Positions 25,622-34,914 of a stretch of 64,000 nucleotides of DNA are shown here, piece by piece. This DNA is from Nocardioides sp. W7. Lineage in GTDB: Bacteria > Actinomycetota > Actinomycetes > Propionibacteriales > Nocardioidaceae. The position numbers and the translations under genes were made by a program. The DNA lies in NCBI RefSeq assembly GCF_022919075.1, contig NZ_CP095078.1:124001-188000 (forward strand), read 5' to 3'. Within the stretch, counting starts at the first letter, position 1; each line of letters starts with the position of its first letter. Under the pieces are notes generated by a model. That model searched no databases. It was not told the DNA's origin and saw only the letters and a program-made list of their open reading frames with translations.

Positions 25622-26673
25622 TCAGACGCCGAGACGGCGGCGCAGGAACCGCACCGTCTCCTCGATGGAGGTATGCCACTGCGGGGTGAACGAGTGGCGC
25701 TCCCCCGGGTAGACCTCCAGCCGGCTCGCGACCCCGGCCTCGGTGAGCAGCCGGTGGGTGGTCTGCGCCCACGGGAACGGGCACTGCTCGTCGTCGGTGC
25801 CGTGGTGCATCAGCACCGGCTCGGTGATCCGGTCGAAGTAGGTCCGCGAGGACAGACCCCGGTAGAAGTCCGGCCGCTCCTGCGGGGTGCCGAACCGGTC
25901 GAAGAGCGCGTCGACCGCCTCCGGCCGGCTGCGCGCCGTGAAGTGCCGCAGGTTGTCGAGGTAGCGCGAGCTCACGCCGGCGTACACGACCGCGGCGTCG
26001 ACGATCCCGGGCTGCGCGACCAGGGCGTTGAGGGTGATCCCGCCGCCCATCGAGCGGCCGAGCATGGCCAGCTTGTCGGGATCGACGTACGGCTCCCGCT
26101 TCAGCGACGCGACGGCGTTGAGCGCGTCGCGGGCGTAGCCGAGCCGGCTCTCGCGCTGCAGCGGCGTGGCCGGGTCGGAGTCGGCGTGGCCGCGGTAGTC
26201 GGTGTGCAGGACGACGAAGCCGGCGTTCGCCAGCCAGTCTGCTCACGCGCCAGGCCCTGGCCCGGTGCGTAGATCGCCGGGTCGATGTAGCCGTGGTTGA
26301 GCACGATCCCCGGGAACGGCCCCCTCCCCTTCGGCCGCAGCAGCACCCCCGAGACCCGGACGTCGCCGCTGCGGTAGAGCACCCGGTGCCGGGTGTACGA
26401 CGCCGTCTCGCCTTCGAGGGCCGTGAACCGGATCCGGCTGCCGCGGAACTCCTCGCGCATCAGCTGCGGCAGCGACGTCTCGTCGGTGACCGGCGGCAGG
26501 GTCTCGACCTGCTCGGTGGGCGTGGGGATCGGAGCGGGGGTGACCTCCTCGGAGGGGCTGCCGCTCGCGGAGGGGTCGGGTTTCGTGCCCGGCTCGTCGT
26601 CAGCGCTGCAGGCCACCAGCGGGACGAGCAGGAGCAGCGCGGCGAGCGTCGTACCCCTCCCTCTCCGGCTCAT
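25622..26673 (-). pseudogene. Lipoprotein alpha/beta hydrolase (S9-like) interrupted by a one-base frameshift
   Basis: The N-terminal frame (from ATG 26673) has a signal peptide and lipobox LVACS. A P/T/E-rich linker and the start of a dienelactone-hydrolase/prolyl-oligopeptidase-like domain (VSGVLLRPKGRGPFPGIVLNHGYID) follow. Near 26239 the frame breaks. The other frame continues exactly (WLANAGFVVLHTDYRGHADSD, LGRSMGGG with the nucleophile serine, HHGTDDEQCPFPWA, GERHSF). Adding one C near 26239 restores a full ~350-residue enzyme. Both halves look under selection, so a sequencing error or very recent mutation is likely. The ATG overlaps the xdhC stop. Confidence 0.75.
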
Positions 26674-27851
26674 GCGAGCGGACCCTCCCGGTGGATCCGT
26701 CCGTGGGTGTGGCCGAGCCGCTCGCCGGTGCCGCCCCAGCGGCCGGCGATGATCTCGGCGGCGATGCTGATCGCGGTCTCCTCCGGGGTCCGGGCGCCGA
26801 GGTCCAGGCCGATCGGGCTCGAGAGCCGCGCCAGCTCGTCGTCGGTCAGCCCGGCCTCCTTCAGCCGCGCCATCCGGTCGTCGTGGGTGCGGCGCGAGCC
26901 CATCGCGCCGACGTAGGCCACCTCCGGCAGCCGCAGCGCCACCTCCAGCAGGGGTACGTCGAACTTCGGGTCGTGGGTGAGCACGGTGATCACCGTGCGC
27001 GGGTCGACCGCCCCGGCCTCCGCCTGCGCGGCGAGGTAGCGGTGCGGCCAGTCGACGACCACCTCGTCGGCGTCGGGGAAGCGGCTCGCGGTCGCGAACA
27101 CCGGCCGCGCGTCGCACACGGTCACCCGGTAGCCGAGGAAGCTCCCCACCCGCGCCATCGCCGCCGCGAAGTCGATCGCCCCGAAGACCAGCAGCCGCGG
27201 GTGCGGCGCGAAGGCCCACACGAACACCCGCAGGCCCTCGCCCCGGCGCTCCCCGTCGGGTCCGTAGGTCAGGGTGGCGTTCGTCCCCGACGCGAGCAGC
27301 CCCAGGGCGTCGTCCCGGACGGCGTCGTCGGCCCGCGCCGACCCGATGGTCCCCGACGTTCGGGTCCCCCGATCCGAACGGCCACCACGTGCAAGGTCGG
27401 GGACCAGCGCGCCGTCCGGTCGTACGACGAGCCGCCGCCCCACCCACTCCGGGTCGGGGTGCTCGACCACGGTGGCGAGCGCGACCGGCCGACCGGCCGC
27501 GACGTCGGCGGCGATCTCGCCCAGCTCGGGGAAGGTCTCGCGCGAGACCCGCTCGACGTACACGTCGAGGATCCCGCCGCAGGTCAGGCCGACGGCGAAC
27601 GCGTCGTCGTCGGAGACGCCGTACCGCTCCAGGGCGGGCGCACCGGAGGCCACCACCTCGCCGGCGAGCTCGTAGACCGCCCCCTCGACGCACCCCCCGG
27701 AGACCGACCCGACGGCCGAGTCGTCGGGGCCGACCAGCATCGAGGCACCGGCCGGGCGCGGCGCGGACCGGAAGGTCGCGACCACGGTCGCCACCCCCAC
27801 CGTCTCGCCGGCCTCCCACCAGGCCAGCAGCTCGGGCAGCACGTCACGCAC
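26670..27851 (-). CDS. xdhC: XdhC/CoxI family Mo-hydroxylase accessory protein
   Basis: A 393-residue accessory protein. The N-terminal XdhC_CoxI domain is WWEAGETVGVATVVATFRSAPRPAGASM, then SGGCVEGAVYE and VGLTCGGILDVYV. The C-terminal Rossmann domain is HPRLLVFGAIDFAAAMARVGSFLGYRVTVCDARPVF, VVDWPH, VLTHDPKFD, YVGAMGSRRTH. Such proteins bind molybdenum cofactor and help insert or sulfurate it. An unusual insert at about residues 148-168 coincides with a palindromic DNA element. The last 8 bases of coxE overlap its start; it probably serves the cox enzyme encoded 5.6 kb downstream. Confidence 0.88.
   Translation of the reverse strand: MRDVLPELLAWWEAGETVGVATVVATFRSAPRPAGASMLVGPDDSAVGSVSGGCVEGAVYELAGEVVASGAPALERYGVSDDDAFAVGLTCGGILDVYVERVSRETFPELGEIAADVAAGRPVALATVVEHPDPEWVGRRLVVRPDGALVPDLARGGRSDRGTRTSGTIGSARADDAVRDDALGLLASGTNATLTYGPDGERRGEGLRVFVWAFAPHPRLLVFGAIDFAAAMARVGSFLGYRVTVCDARPVFATASRFPDADEVVVDWPHRYLAAQAEAGAVDPRTVITVLTHDPKFDVPLLEVALRLPEVAYVGAMGSRRTHDDRMARLKEAGLTDDELARLSSPIGLDLGARTPEETAISIAAEIIAGRWGGTGERLGHTHGRIHREGPLA
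27348..27405. repeat. 58-bp nested palindrome inside xdhC
   Basis: Outer arms GGTCCCCGAC (27348-27357) and GTCGGGGACC (27396-27405) are perfect 10-bp inverted repeats. An inner pair GTTCGG/CCGAAC (27358-27363 and 27374-27379) follows directly. The encoded peptide is a G/R/S/T-rich insert not expected in XdhC proteins. This looks like a small palindromic element tolerated in frame. Confidence 0.6.
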
Positions 27852-29010
27852 GGGCGACCACCTCCACCAGCTCGGCGTACGTCGCCAGCGAGTGGCCCGC
27901 GACGAAGTCGTCGACGTGCGGCAGCACCGCGACGATGCCCTGCTGGACCGGCTCGTAGCCGGCCTTGCCGCGGTGCGGGTTGACCCAGACCACCCGGTGC
28001 GCGATCCGGCGCAGCCCCGCGACCTGGGCGGCGAGCTCGGTGGTGCCGCCGCGCTCCCAGCCGTCGCTGAAGATCACCACGACCGCGCCGCGAGCGGTGC
28101 CGCGCCGGCCCCATCGGTCCACGAAGGAGTGCAGCGTCTCCCCCAGCCGGGTGCCGCCGGACCAGTCCGGCACCGTCCGCCCCGCGGCGACGAGCGCCCG
28201 CTCGGGGTCGCGCAGCCGCAGCGCGCGGGTGACGTGGGTCAGCCGGGTGCCGAGCGTGAACGTCTCGACCGATCCGGGCGCGGCCTGGGTGAAGCGGTGC
28301 GCGAGCCGCAGCAGCGCGTCGGCGTACCCGCTCATCGAGCCGGAGACGTCGACCAGCAGCACCACCCGGCGCGGCTTGCGGCCACGGCGGCGCCAGGCGA
28401 TCTCGGCCGGCTCGCCCATCCGCCGCAGGCTGGCGCGCAGGGTGCGGGAGGCGTCGACGTCGCCGCGGTGCCACGCCCGGTGCCGAGCGGTACGACGCAG
28501 CGGAACCCGCGGCCGGAGCGTGCCGAACAGGGCGGCCAGCCGCTGCCGCTCGGCCGGCGAGAGGGTGGCGACGTCGCGGTGCCGGAGCACCTCCAGCTCG
28601 CTGGCCCGGGCGCGGACGACCTCGGGGTCGGTCTCGCCCTCGCCGTCATCGTCGCCGTCGGTCTCGGGCAGATCGGTGAAGCTCGGCGCGACCGGCTGCG
28701 GGGGCCGCGGTAGCGGGAGCCCGTCGCGGGAGCCGAACCAGGCCTCGAAGACCTGGTCGTAGCGGGCCAGGTCGTCCGGGCTGCCGCAGAGCGTGGCCCG
28801 CCCGGCGACGTACGTGGCGCCCGGGTCGCCGAGCCCGACCAGCGCCGCTGCCTCGAGGAACCCCTGGGCCCGGTCCTGGGTCACCGGCACCCCGGCGGCC
28901 CGCAGCGCCCGGGCGAACCCGAGCAGCACCTCGTCGGCCTCGTGGGTCGACCCGTCGATCCTGCCGCGACACGCCGCAGAATCCGCCGAGCCAGTGACGG
29001 GTCGGCTCAT
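27844..29010 (-). CDS. coxE: CoxE-like VWA-domain protein
   Basis: A 388-residue protein with a C-terminal von Willebrand A domain. The metal-ion-dependent adhesion site is DVSGSMS, with later threonine/aspartate positions in SGGTRLGETL and VVVIFSDGW. The N-terminal part is the CoxE-type helical region (ADEVLLGFARALRAAGVPVT). CoxE and the MoxR-type CoxD form a chaperone pair for Mo/Cu-site maturation of CO dehydrogenase. Residues 3-21 are encoded by an in-frame copy of the 57-bp palindromic element. The ATG at 29010 overlaps the coxD stop, supporting this start. Confidence 0.88.
   Translation of the reverse strand: MSRPVTGSADSAACRGRIDGSTHEADEVLLGFARALRAAGVPVTQDRAQGFLEAAALVGLGDPGATYVAGRATLCGSPDDLARYDQVFEAWFGSRDGLPLPRPPQPVAPSFTDLPETDGDDDGEGETDPEVVRARASELEVLRHRDVATLSPAERQRLAALFGTLRPRVPLRRTARHRAWHRGDVDASRTLRASLRRMGEPAEIAWRRRGRKPRRVVLLVDVSGSMSGYADALLRLAHRFTQAAPGSVETFTLGTRLTHVTRALRLRDPERALVAAGRTVPDWSGGTRLGETLHSFVDRWGRRGTARGAVVVIFSDGWERGGTTELAAQVAGLRRIAHRVVWVNPHRGKAGYEPVQQGIVAVLPHVDDFVAGHSLATYAELVEVVARA
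28948..29004 (-). repeat. 57-bp palindromic element, copy C, in frame in coxE
   Basis: Third copy, again 57 bases, with ends CGACCCGTCA and GACGGGTCG on the minus strand. Its length of 19 codons keeps frame and supplies residues 3-21 of the coxE product (from RPVTGSADSA to RGRIDGS). It matches copy A closely, including GCGTGTCGCGGC.GGATCGA. Confidence 0.75.
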
Positions 29011-29882
29011 GGGGTGAGCATCCGATCGAGGGCGGTGCGGACCCGGTCGGCGTCCTCGCGGTACTTCACCAGCGCCCCCAGGGTCCGGGCCGCGGTCTCC
29101 AGGTCCAGGTCGACGGTGCCGAGGTGGTGCAGCGCCCGCGCCCAGTCGAGGGTCTCGGCGACCCCGGGCGGCTTGAGCAGGTCGCCGCCGGCCCGGAGCT
29201 GCTGCACGACGCCCACCACCTGGGCCGCCAGGGTCGCTGAGACCTCGGGCGCCCGGGAGCGGACGATCTCGACCTCGCGGGCCAGGCCCGGGTGGTCGAT
29301 CCAGTGGTAGAGGCAGCGCCGCTTCAGCGCGTCGTGCAGCTCGCGGGTGCGGTTGCTGGTCAGCACGACGTACGGCGGGGTCGCGGCCCGGACGGTCCCG
29401 AGCTCGGGGATCGTCACCTGGTAGGTCGAGAGCACCTCCAGCAGGAACGCCTCGAACTCGTCGTCGGCCCGGTCGACCTCGTCGACCAGCAGCACCGCCG
29501 GCGCCTGCTGCAGCGCGGCCAGCACCGGGCGCGCGAGCAGGAAGCGCTCGTCGTACAGGCTCTTCTCGGCCTCCTCCAGCTCCGCGCCTCCGGCCGCCTC
29601 GAGCGCGCGCAGGTGCAGGATCTGCCGCGGGAAGTCCCAGTCGTAGAGCGCCTGGGTGGCGTCGATGCCCTCGTAGCACTGCAGCCGCACCAGCGGGACG
29701 CCGAGCGTCTCGGCCAGCGCCTCGGCCAGCGCGGTCTTGCCGGTGCCGGGCTCGCCCTCGAGCAGCAGCGGGCGCTCCATCCGCAGCGCCAGGAACGCCA
29801 CCGTGGCCAGCGCGTCGTCGCACAGGTAACCGGTCGCGCCCAGTCGCTCGGCCACCTCCGCGGCGCTGCCCAGGGCCTCCAT
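29007..29882 (-). CDS. coxD: MoxR-family AAA ATPase (CoxD-like)
   Basis: A 291-residue AAA+ ATPase. Walker A is LLLEGEPGTGKTALAEALA (about residues 39-57). Walker B is AVLLVDEVDRADDEFEAFLLE. Sensor 1 is VVLTSNRTRELHDALKRRCLYHWIDHP, a MoxR hallmark. It likely remodels or matures the Mo hydroxylase together with the coxE product, whose ATG overlaps its stop. Gene order coxD-coxE-xdhC matches CODH accessory operons. Confidence 0.92.
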   Translation of the reverse strand: MEALGSAAEVAERLGATGYLCDDALATVAFLALRMERPLLLEGEPGTGKTALAEALAETLGVPLVRLQCYEGIDATQALYDWDFPRQILHLRALEAAGGAELEEAEKSLYDERFLLARPVLAALQQAPAVLLVDEVDRADDEFEAFLLEVLSTYQVTIPELGTVRAATPPYVVLTSNRTRELHDALKRRCLYHWIDHPGLAREVEIVRSRAPEVSATLAAQVVGVVQQLRAGGDLLKPPGVAETLDWARALHHLGTVDLDLETAARTLGALVKYREDADRVRTALDRMLTP

Positions 29883-29935
29883 GTGATCCAGGCTACTGAC
29901 CGGCCCGTTGGCCCCGGGTTGGCATCATCGGATTC

Positions 29936-30178
29936 GTGGCCGACCCGTTGGAGCAGACCATCCTGGACCTGCTCGACCAGCGTGCCCCGGGCGCCACGAT
30001 CTGTCCCTCCGACGCCGCCCGGGCGGCCGCTCCCGACGACTGGCGACCGCTCATGCAGCCGGTCCGCGACGCCGCGGCCCGGCTCGCGACCGCCGGTCTG
30101 GTCGAGGTCACCCAGGGCGGCGCGGTCGTGGACGTGGCGACCGCCCGCGGTCCGGTGCGGATCCGCCGCCCCGAGTGA
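29936..30178 (+). CDS. DUF3253 domain-containing protein
   Basis: An 80-residue protein, nearly all one DUF3253 domain: LEQTILDLLDQRAPGATICPSDAARAAAPDDWRPLM, then VRDAAARLATAGLVEVTQGG and VRIRRPE. It has a winged-helix-like pattern that suggests nucleic-acid binding, but no function is established. The start is GTG 29936. It is divergent from coxD and convergent with the nucleotidyltransferase gene (9-base gap). Confidence 0.82.
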   Translation: MADPLEQTILDLLDQRAPGATICPSDAARAAAPDDWRPLMQPVRDAAARLATAGLVEVTQGGAVVDVATARGPVRIRRPE

Positions 30179-30187
30179 CCCCACGTC

Positions 30188-30742
30188 TCACAGGGGGCGG
30201 TCCACGTCCTGCCCTCGGGCCAGGTCGCCGCACTCGACGAGCAGTACGTCGTGAGCGTGCAGGTAGTCGCGCGCGCCCTGGTCGCCGGCGGCCGTCCCGG
30301 CCGCCTCGTCCCAGTGCTCGCGCCCGAGCAGCACCGGGTGCCCGGGGAGTCCGTCGTACGCCGCCCGCGCCAGCGAGCCCGGCCCGGTGCCGGACGCGAG
30401 CACCCGGGCGACGACCTGGGCAGTGACGTCGGGCAGGTCGACCAGGTGCACCAGGGCCGCGTCGACCTCTCCGAGCGACGCCAGGCCCGCCCGCAGGGAG
30501 GCCGACATCCCCGATGCCCAGTCGTGCGCGACCACGACGTCGGCGCCGCGGCCGTCGAGCAGCAGCACGGCCTCCTCGACGGCGGCTCCCAGCACGACTG
30601 TCACCTGCTCGCAGCCGCCGTCGTGAAGCACGTCGACGGAGCGGGCGAGCCAGGGCTCACCCGCTCCGTCGACGACCAGCGCCTTCGGCAGGCCCATCCG
30701 GGAGCCGGCTCCCGCGGCGAGCAGGAGCCCGTGCACGCTCAT
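30188..30742 (-). CDS. Molybdenum cofactor nucleotidyltransferase-like protein (MocA/MobA type)
   Basis: A 184-residue nucleotidyltransferase. The NTP-binding signature is LLLAAGAGSRMGLPKALV (residues about 6-23). Metal and product sites are in VVAHDWASGMSASLRAGL, LVHLVDLPDVTAQVVARVL and GLPGHPVLLGREHWD. These resemble MocA, which makes molybdopterin cytosine dinucleotide, the cofactor of CODH-type enzymes. The nearby cox genes support that reading. It is the last gene of a sigma/anti-sigma/MocA operon with overlapping stop/start codons. Confidence 0.82.
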   Translation of the reverse strand: MSVHGLLLAAGAGSRMGLPKALVVDGAGEPWLARSVDVLHDGGCEQVTVVLGAAVEEAVLLLDGRGADVVVAHDWASGMSASLRAGLASLGEVDAALVHLVDLPDVTAQVVARVLASGTGPGSLARAAYDGLPGHPVLLGREHWDEAAGTAAGDQGARDYLHAHDVLLVECGDLARGQDVDRPL

Positions 30743-31404
30743 CCGCCGAAGGCGTCGGCGTACAGCTTCTCCAGCTCCGGGGTCGCCGGTCCGCTGAACC
30801 CGCAGACGGTGACCTGGCCGTCGGTCGCGGAGACCAGGTAGGTCCCGCCGACCTGGAAGTCGACCGCGCCGATCAGGTTCGTCAGCTGCTCCGCCGGCGC
30901 GTCGACCTCGACCTGATCGGCCTCGTCGCCGGCGTAGAACGTGGTCGGGGTCAGCACCACGGTGCCGTCGGCGATCGACTCGACCGTGCCCGCGAACGCC
31001 AGCTGCTGCTGGGACAGCACCTCCGCCGACGGCACCATGCACCGGCCGGTGGACCCGGCGGGCGCCCGCAGGCTGATCACGACGGGGTCACTCCCGTCCG
31101 CGCCCGTGCCGCCCTCGGCGATCGGCGGCGCGGTGCTGTCGTCGTCGGTCCCGGTCAGCGTGAAGATCCCCACTCCCGCGATGACCAGCGCGGCGGCCGC
31201 CGCGACGAGCCAGGTGAGCGGGTTGCGGCCGTGTGTGCCGGTCCGGCGCTCGGGGACCAGGGTGTCGGTGTCGTGGCTCATGATGTCCTCCAGGAGTCGG
31301 GCCACCCCGTCGGGGTCGGCCGGGCCGAGGGAGGCAGCCGGGTCGACGGCACGCAGTCGTGCGCGCAGGGCGTCGTCCCGATCGATGTCGTGCGAGTCGG
31401 TCAT
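30739..31404 (-). CDS. Membrane protein, probable anti-sigma factor or CU044-like protein
   Basis: A 221-residue protein with a cytoplasmic N-terminus rich in D/R (DALRARLRAVDPAASLG, PDGVARLLEDIM). One TM is at about residues 64-84 (PLTWLVAAAAALVIAGVGIFTL). An extracytoplasmic domain follows with two cysteines (TGRCMVP, VTVCGFSG). It lies between an ECF sigma gene and the MocA gene, with four-base overlaps on both sides. The layout fits an anti-sigma-like regulator, though no zinc-binding anti-sigma motif is present. Confidence 0.65.
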   Translation of the reverse strand: MTDSHDIDRDDALRARLRAVDPAASLGPADPDGVARLLEDIMSHDTDTLVPERRTGTHGRNPLTWLVAAAAALVIAGVGIFTLTGTDDDSTAPPIAEGGTGADGSDPVVISLRAPAGSTGRCMVPSAEVLSQQQLAFAGTVESIADGTVVLTPTTFYAGDEADQVEVDAPAEQLTNLIGAVDFQVGGTYLVSATDGQVTVCGFSGPATPELEKLYADAFGG

Positions 31405-31955
31405 GGCCTTCTCCCCTCTCTCGACTCCTCATGTCCGGCAGTCCGGTCGATCTTTCGCTCGTCCTTCCTGAGGCGATCGGCGAGATTCTGCCGGGCCCGG
31501 TGCAGCCGGATGCTGGCGGCGTTCGGGGTGATGCCGAGCACGACCGCGATCTCGCCGGGCGTGAGCTCCTCCCAGGCCCACAGCCGCAGCAGCTCGGCCT
31601 CCGCGGGACGGAGCTCGGCCAGGGCGGCGATCACCGCATCGTCGCCGGGCACCTCGGCCGGGTCGGGTACGACGTCGGGCGGCGTGGTGCTCGCGATCCT
31701 GGCGGCCAGCCGTCGCTGCCGCCGATGGCCCCGCTCGGCGTTGGCCAGACAGTTGCGCGCGACGCCGTACGCCCACGGGAGCGGGTCGGCGGGGATCTGG
31801 TCGATGCGCCGCCAGCACACCAGCAGGGTGTCGGCGAGGACGTCGTCGGCGGTCGCGGGGTCGGTGCGCCGCACCACGAACCGGCGCAGCGGCTCGGTCA
31901 GCTCGCGCGCCAGCTCCTCGAAGTGCCGTCGGCGCTCCTGGTCGTCCACGTCCAC
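31401..31955 (-). CDS. ECF-type RNA polymerase sigma factor
   Basis: A 184-residue sigma-70 family protein. Region 2 is FVVRRTDPATADDVLADTLLVCWRRIDQIPADPLPWAYGVARNCLANAERG. Region 4 is ALAELRPAEAELLRLWAWEELTPGEIAVVLGITPNAASIRLHRARQNLADRL. The ATG is at 31955 and the stop overlaps the membrane-protein start. It probably drives its own operon. The target genes are unknown; the linked MocA gene hints at a tie to the molybdenum cofactor or to the cox genes. Confidence 0.9.
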   Translation of the reverse strand: MDVDDQERRRHFEELARELTEPLRRFVVRRTDPATADDVLADTLLVCWRRIDQIPADPLPWAYGVARNCLANAERGHRRQRRLAARIASTTPPDVVPDPAEVPGDDAVIAALAELRPAEAELLRLWAWEELTPGEIAVVLGITPNAASIRLHRARQNLADRLRKDERKIDRTAGHEESREGRRP

Positions 31956-32044
31956 CCTTTCGCCTCGCCCGCCACGAGATGTTCCGAGTACCCGCGGGCG
32001 GTCCCGTCCAGCCGGGAGCCTGCCCAGCCTCTCAAATGCCGGAA

Positions 32045-32072
32045 GGCCCCGGACCCTCGCGGGTCCGAGGCC
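32045..32072. terminator. Hairpin between groEL and the sigma-factor operon
   Basis: GGCC-C-CGGACCC-TCGC-GGGTCCG-A-GGCC forms a stem of 11 pairs with one internal mismatch and a four-base loop. It lies about 150 bases downstream of the groEL stop and 90 bases upstream of the sigma-factor start, both on the minus strand. A terminator role is likely. Confidence 0.6.
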
Positions 32073-32111
32073 TCCTCGGTTGGTGCGGTGCTGCTGCGCT
32101 TGCGTGAGCTG

Positions 32112-32176
32112 GATCTCGGTCTCGATACGCGCCGCGCGTCCCTCGCTTCGCTCGGTCCGTGCCGGCGCTACTCGAC

Positions 32177-32182
<6 letters not shown>
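32112..32182. repeat. Dispersed tctcgatacg/ctactcgacc repeat
   Basis: Contains GGTCTCGATACGC followed by CTCGCTTCGCTCGG and GGCGCTACTCGACC, the same kind of unit as at 14925-15064 and 40198-40265. Located in the groEL downstream gap; no coding sequence is supported. Confidence 0.5.
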
Positions 32183-33867
<1,685 letters not shown>

Positions 33868-33978
33868 TCACGCTTAGAGTTGTGGATCCGGTCCGGTGGG
33901 TTGCCCGCGACGGACGATCCTGCGACCCGGCGAACCCTTTCTCGCCGACGCATGGACCTCAACTGGCACCGATCCGGT

Positions 33979-34005
33979 TTGTCACTCTCATGGTAAGAGT
34001 GCCAA
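33979..34005. promoter_or_regulatory. CIRCE element 1 (HrcA operator)
   Basis: TTGTCACTC - 9 bases - GAGTGCCAA. This matches the CIRCE consensus TTAGCACTC-N9-GAGTGCTAA at 15 of 18 positions. It covers the predicted transcription start of groEL. Confidence 0.8.
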
Positions 34006-34010
34006 CCCAA

Positions 34011-34039
34011 TGTTTAGCACTCGACCCCTGCGAGTGCAA
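34011..34039 (-). promoter_or_regulatory. Predicted groEL promoter
   Basis: On the minus strand, TTGCAC (34039-34034) and TAAACA (34016-34011) are separated by 17 bases, a normal -35/-10 pair for the housekeeping sigma factor. The -35 and -10 hexamers overlap the right and left arms of CIRCE element 2. Transcription would start near 34004, inside CIRCE element 1. Confidence 0.5.
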
Positions 34040-34040
34040 G
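34014..34040. promoter_or_regulatory. CIRCE element 2 (HrcA operator)
   Basis: TTAGCACTC - 9 bases - GAGTGCAAG. The left arm is a perfect consensus match and the right arm matches 7 of 9. It overlaps the groEL -35 and -10 region and lies 8 bases from CIRCE element 1. Confidence 0.85.
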
Positions 34041-34060
34041 AAACTCCGGGCGCCCGAGGC

Positions 34061-34903
34061 TCAGAGGCGAGCCTGCACCGCGTCCGCGAAAGGCACGGCG
34101 TTGCCCGGGATCACGTCGAGGTAGAGCCCCGGTTCGGTGATCTCGACCTCGCTGACGACGAGGCGGCCGTCGTACCGCATCAGGTCGACGCGGCCGTACG
34201 ACAGGTCGGTGCCGAGCAGCTCCTCGACCGCCCGCACGGTGGCGACGGCGACCTCCGCCGCGACCGGGTCGAGGTCGGCGATCATCGAGCTGCCGCCGTA
34301 CTCCTCGTGCACGCGGACGTCGCCGACGGCGGCGACCTTGCGCACCTGGCTGACCGCGCGGCCGTCGAGGACGAAGACCGAGTGCTCGCCCTCGCTGTGC
34401 ACCGACTCGACGACCGGCTGGCCGAGCCAGGGACCACCGGGCGAGGTCGGCTCCCAGGCGTCGGCATCGGCGACGACGAGCAGGCCGCGGCCGCCGGCGG
34501 CGACCCGCGGCTTCACGACCGCGCGGCCGAACCGCGCCACGACCGCCCGCACGTCGTCGCGACCGTCGACCAGCACGCTCGGGACGACGGGTACGCCGCA
34601 CTCGGCGAGCTCGACGAGGTAGCGCTTGTCGGTGTTCCAGCGGAAGACCGCAGAGCCGTTGAGCAGCACCGGGCCGGCCGCCTCGACCGACTCGGCCCAC
34701 TCCAGGAACTCCGCCAGCCGGCCCTCGTAGTCCCAGGTCGCGCGGGCCGCGACCACCCCGGCGTCCGACCAGTCGACGTCGGCGTCGTCCCAGCGGACCC
34801 AGCGACTGGAGATGCCGCGGCGGGCGAGCTCCAGGTCCAGCACGGCGTGGCCGGGCTCGCCGTGGGGCATCGCGGAGAAGGTGGTCAGCAGCACGTCGGG
34901 CAC
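34061..34903 (-). CDS. ATP-grasp domain protein
   Basis: A 280-residue protein resembling ATP-grasp ligases such as RimK/glutathione-synthetase-like enzymes. Visible parts are the N-terminal LTTFSAMPHGEPGHAVLDLEL, the nucleotide-binding AVVKPRVAAGGRGLLVV, SVFVLDGRAVSQVRKVAAVGD and the metal-binding end YGRVDLMRYDGRLVVSEVEITEPGLYLDV. It likely joins an amino acid or amine to a carboxylate using ATP. Start ATG 34903; it ends 21 bases before CIRCE element 2. The specific substrate is not recognisable. Confidence 0.82.
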   Translation of the reverse strand: MPDVLLTTFSAMPHGEPGHAVLDLELARRGISSRWVRWDDADVDWSDAGVVAARATWDYEGRLAEFLEWAESVEAAGPVLLNGSAVFRWNTDKRYLVELAECGVPVVPSVLVDGRDDVRAVVARFGRAVVKPRVAAGGRGLLVVADADAWEPTSPGGPWLGQPVVESVHSEGEHSVFVLDGRAVSQVRKVAAVGDVRVHEEYGGSSMIADLDPVAAEVAVATVRAVEELLGTDLSYGRVDLMRYDGRLVVSEVEITEPGLYLDVIPGNAVPFADAVQARL

Positions 34904-34914
34904 GGGTGGGGACG

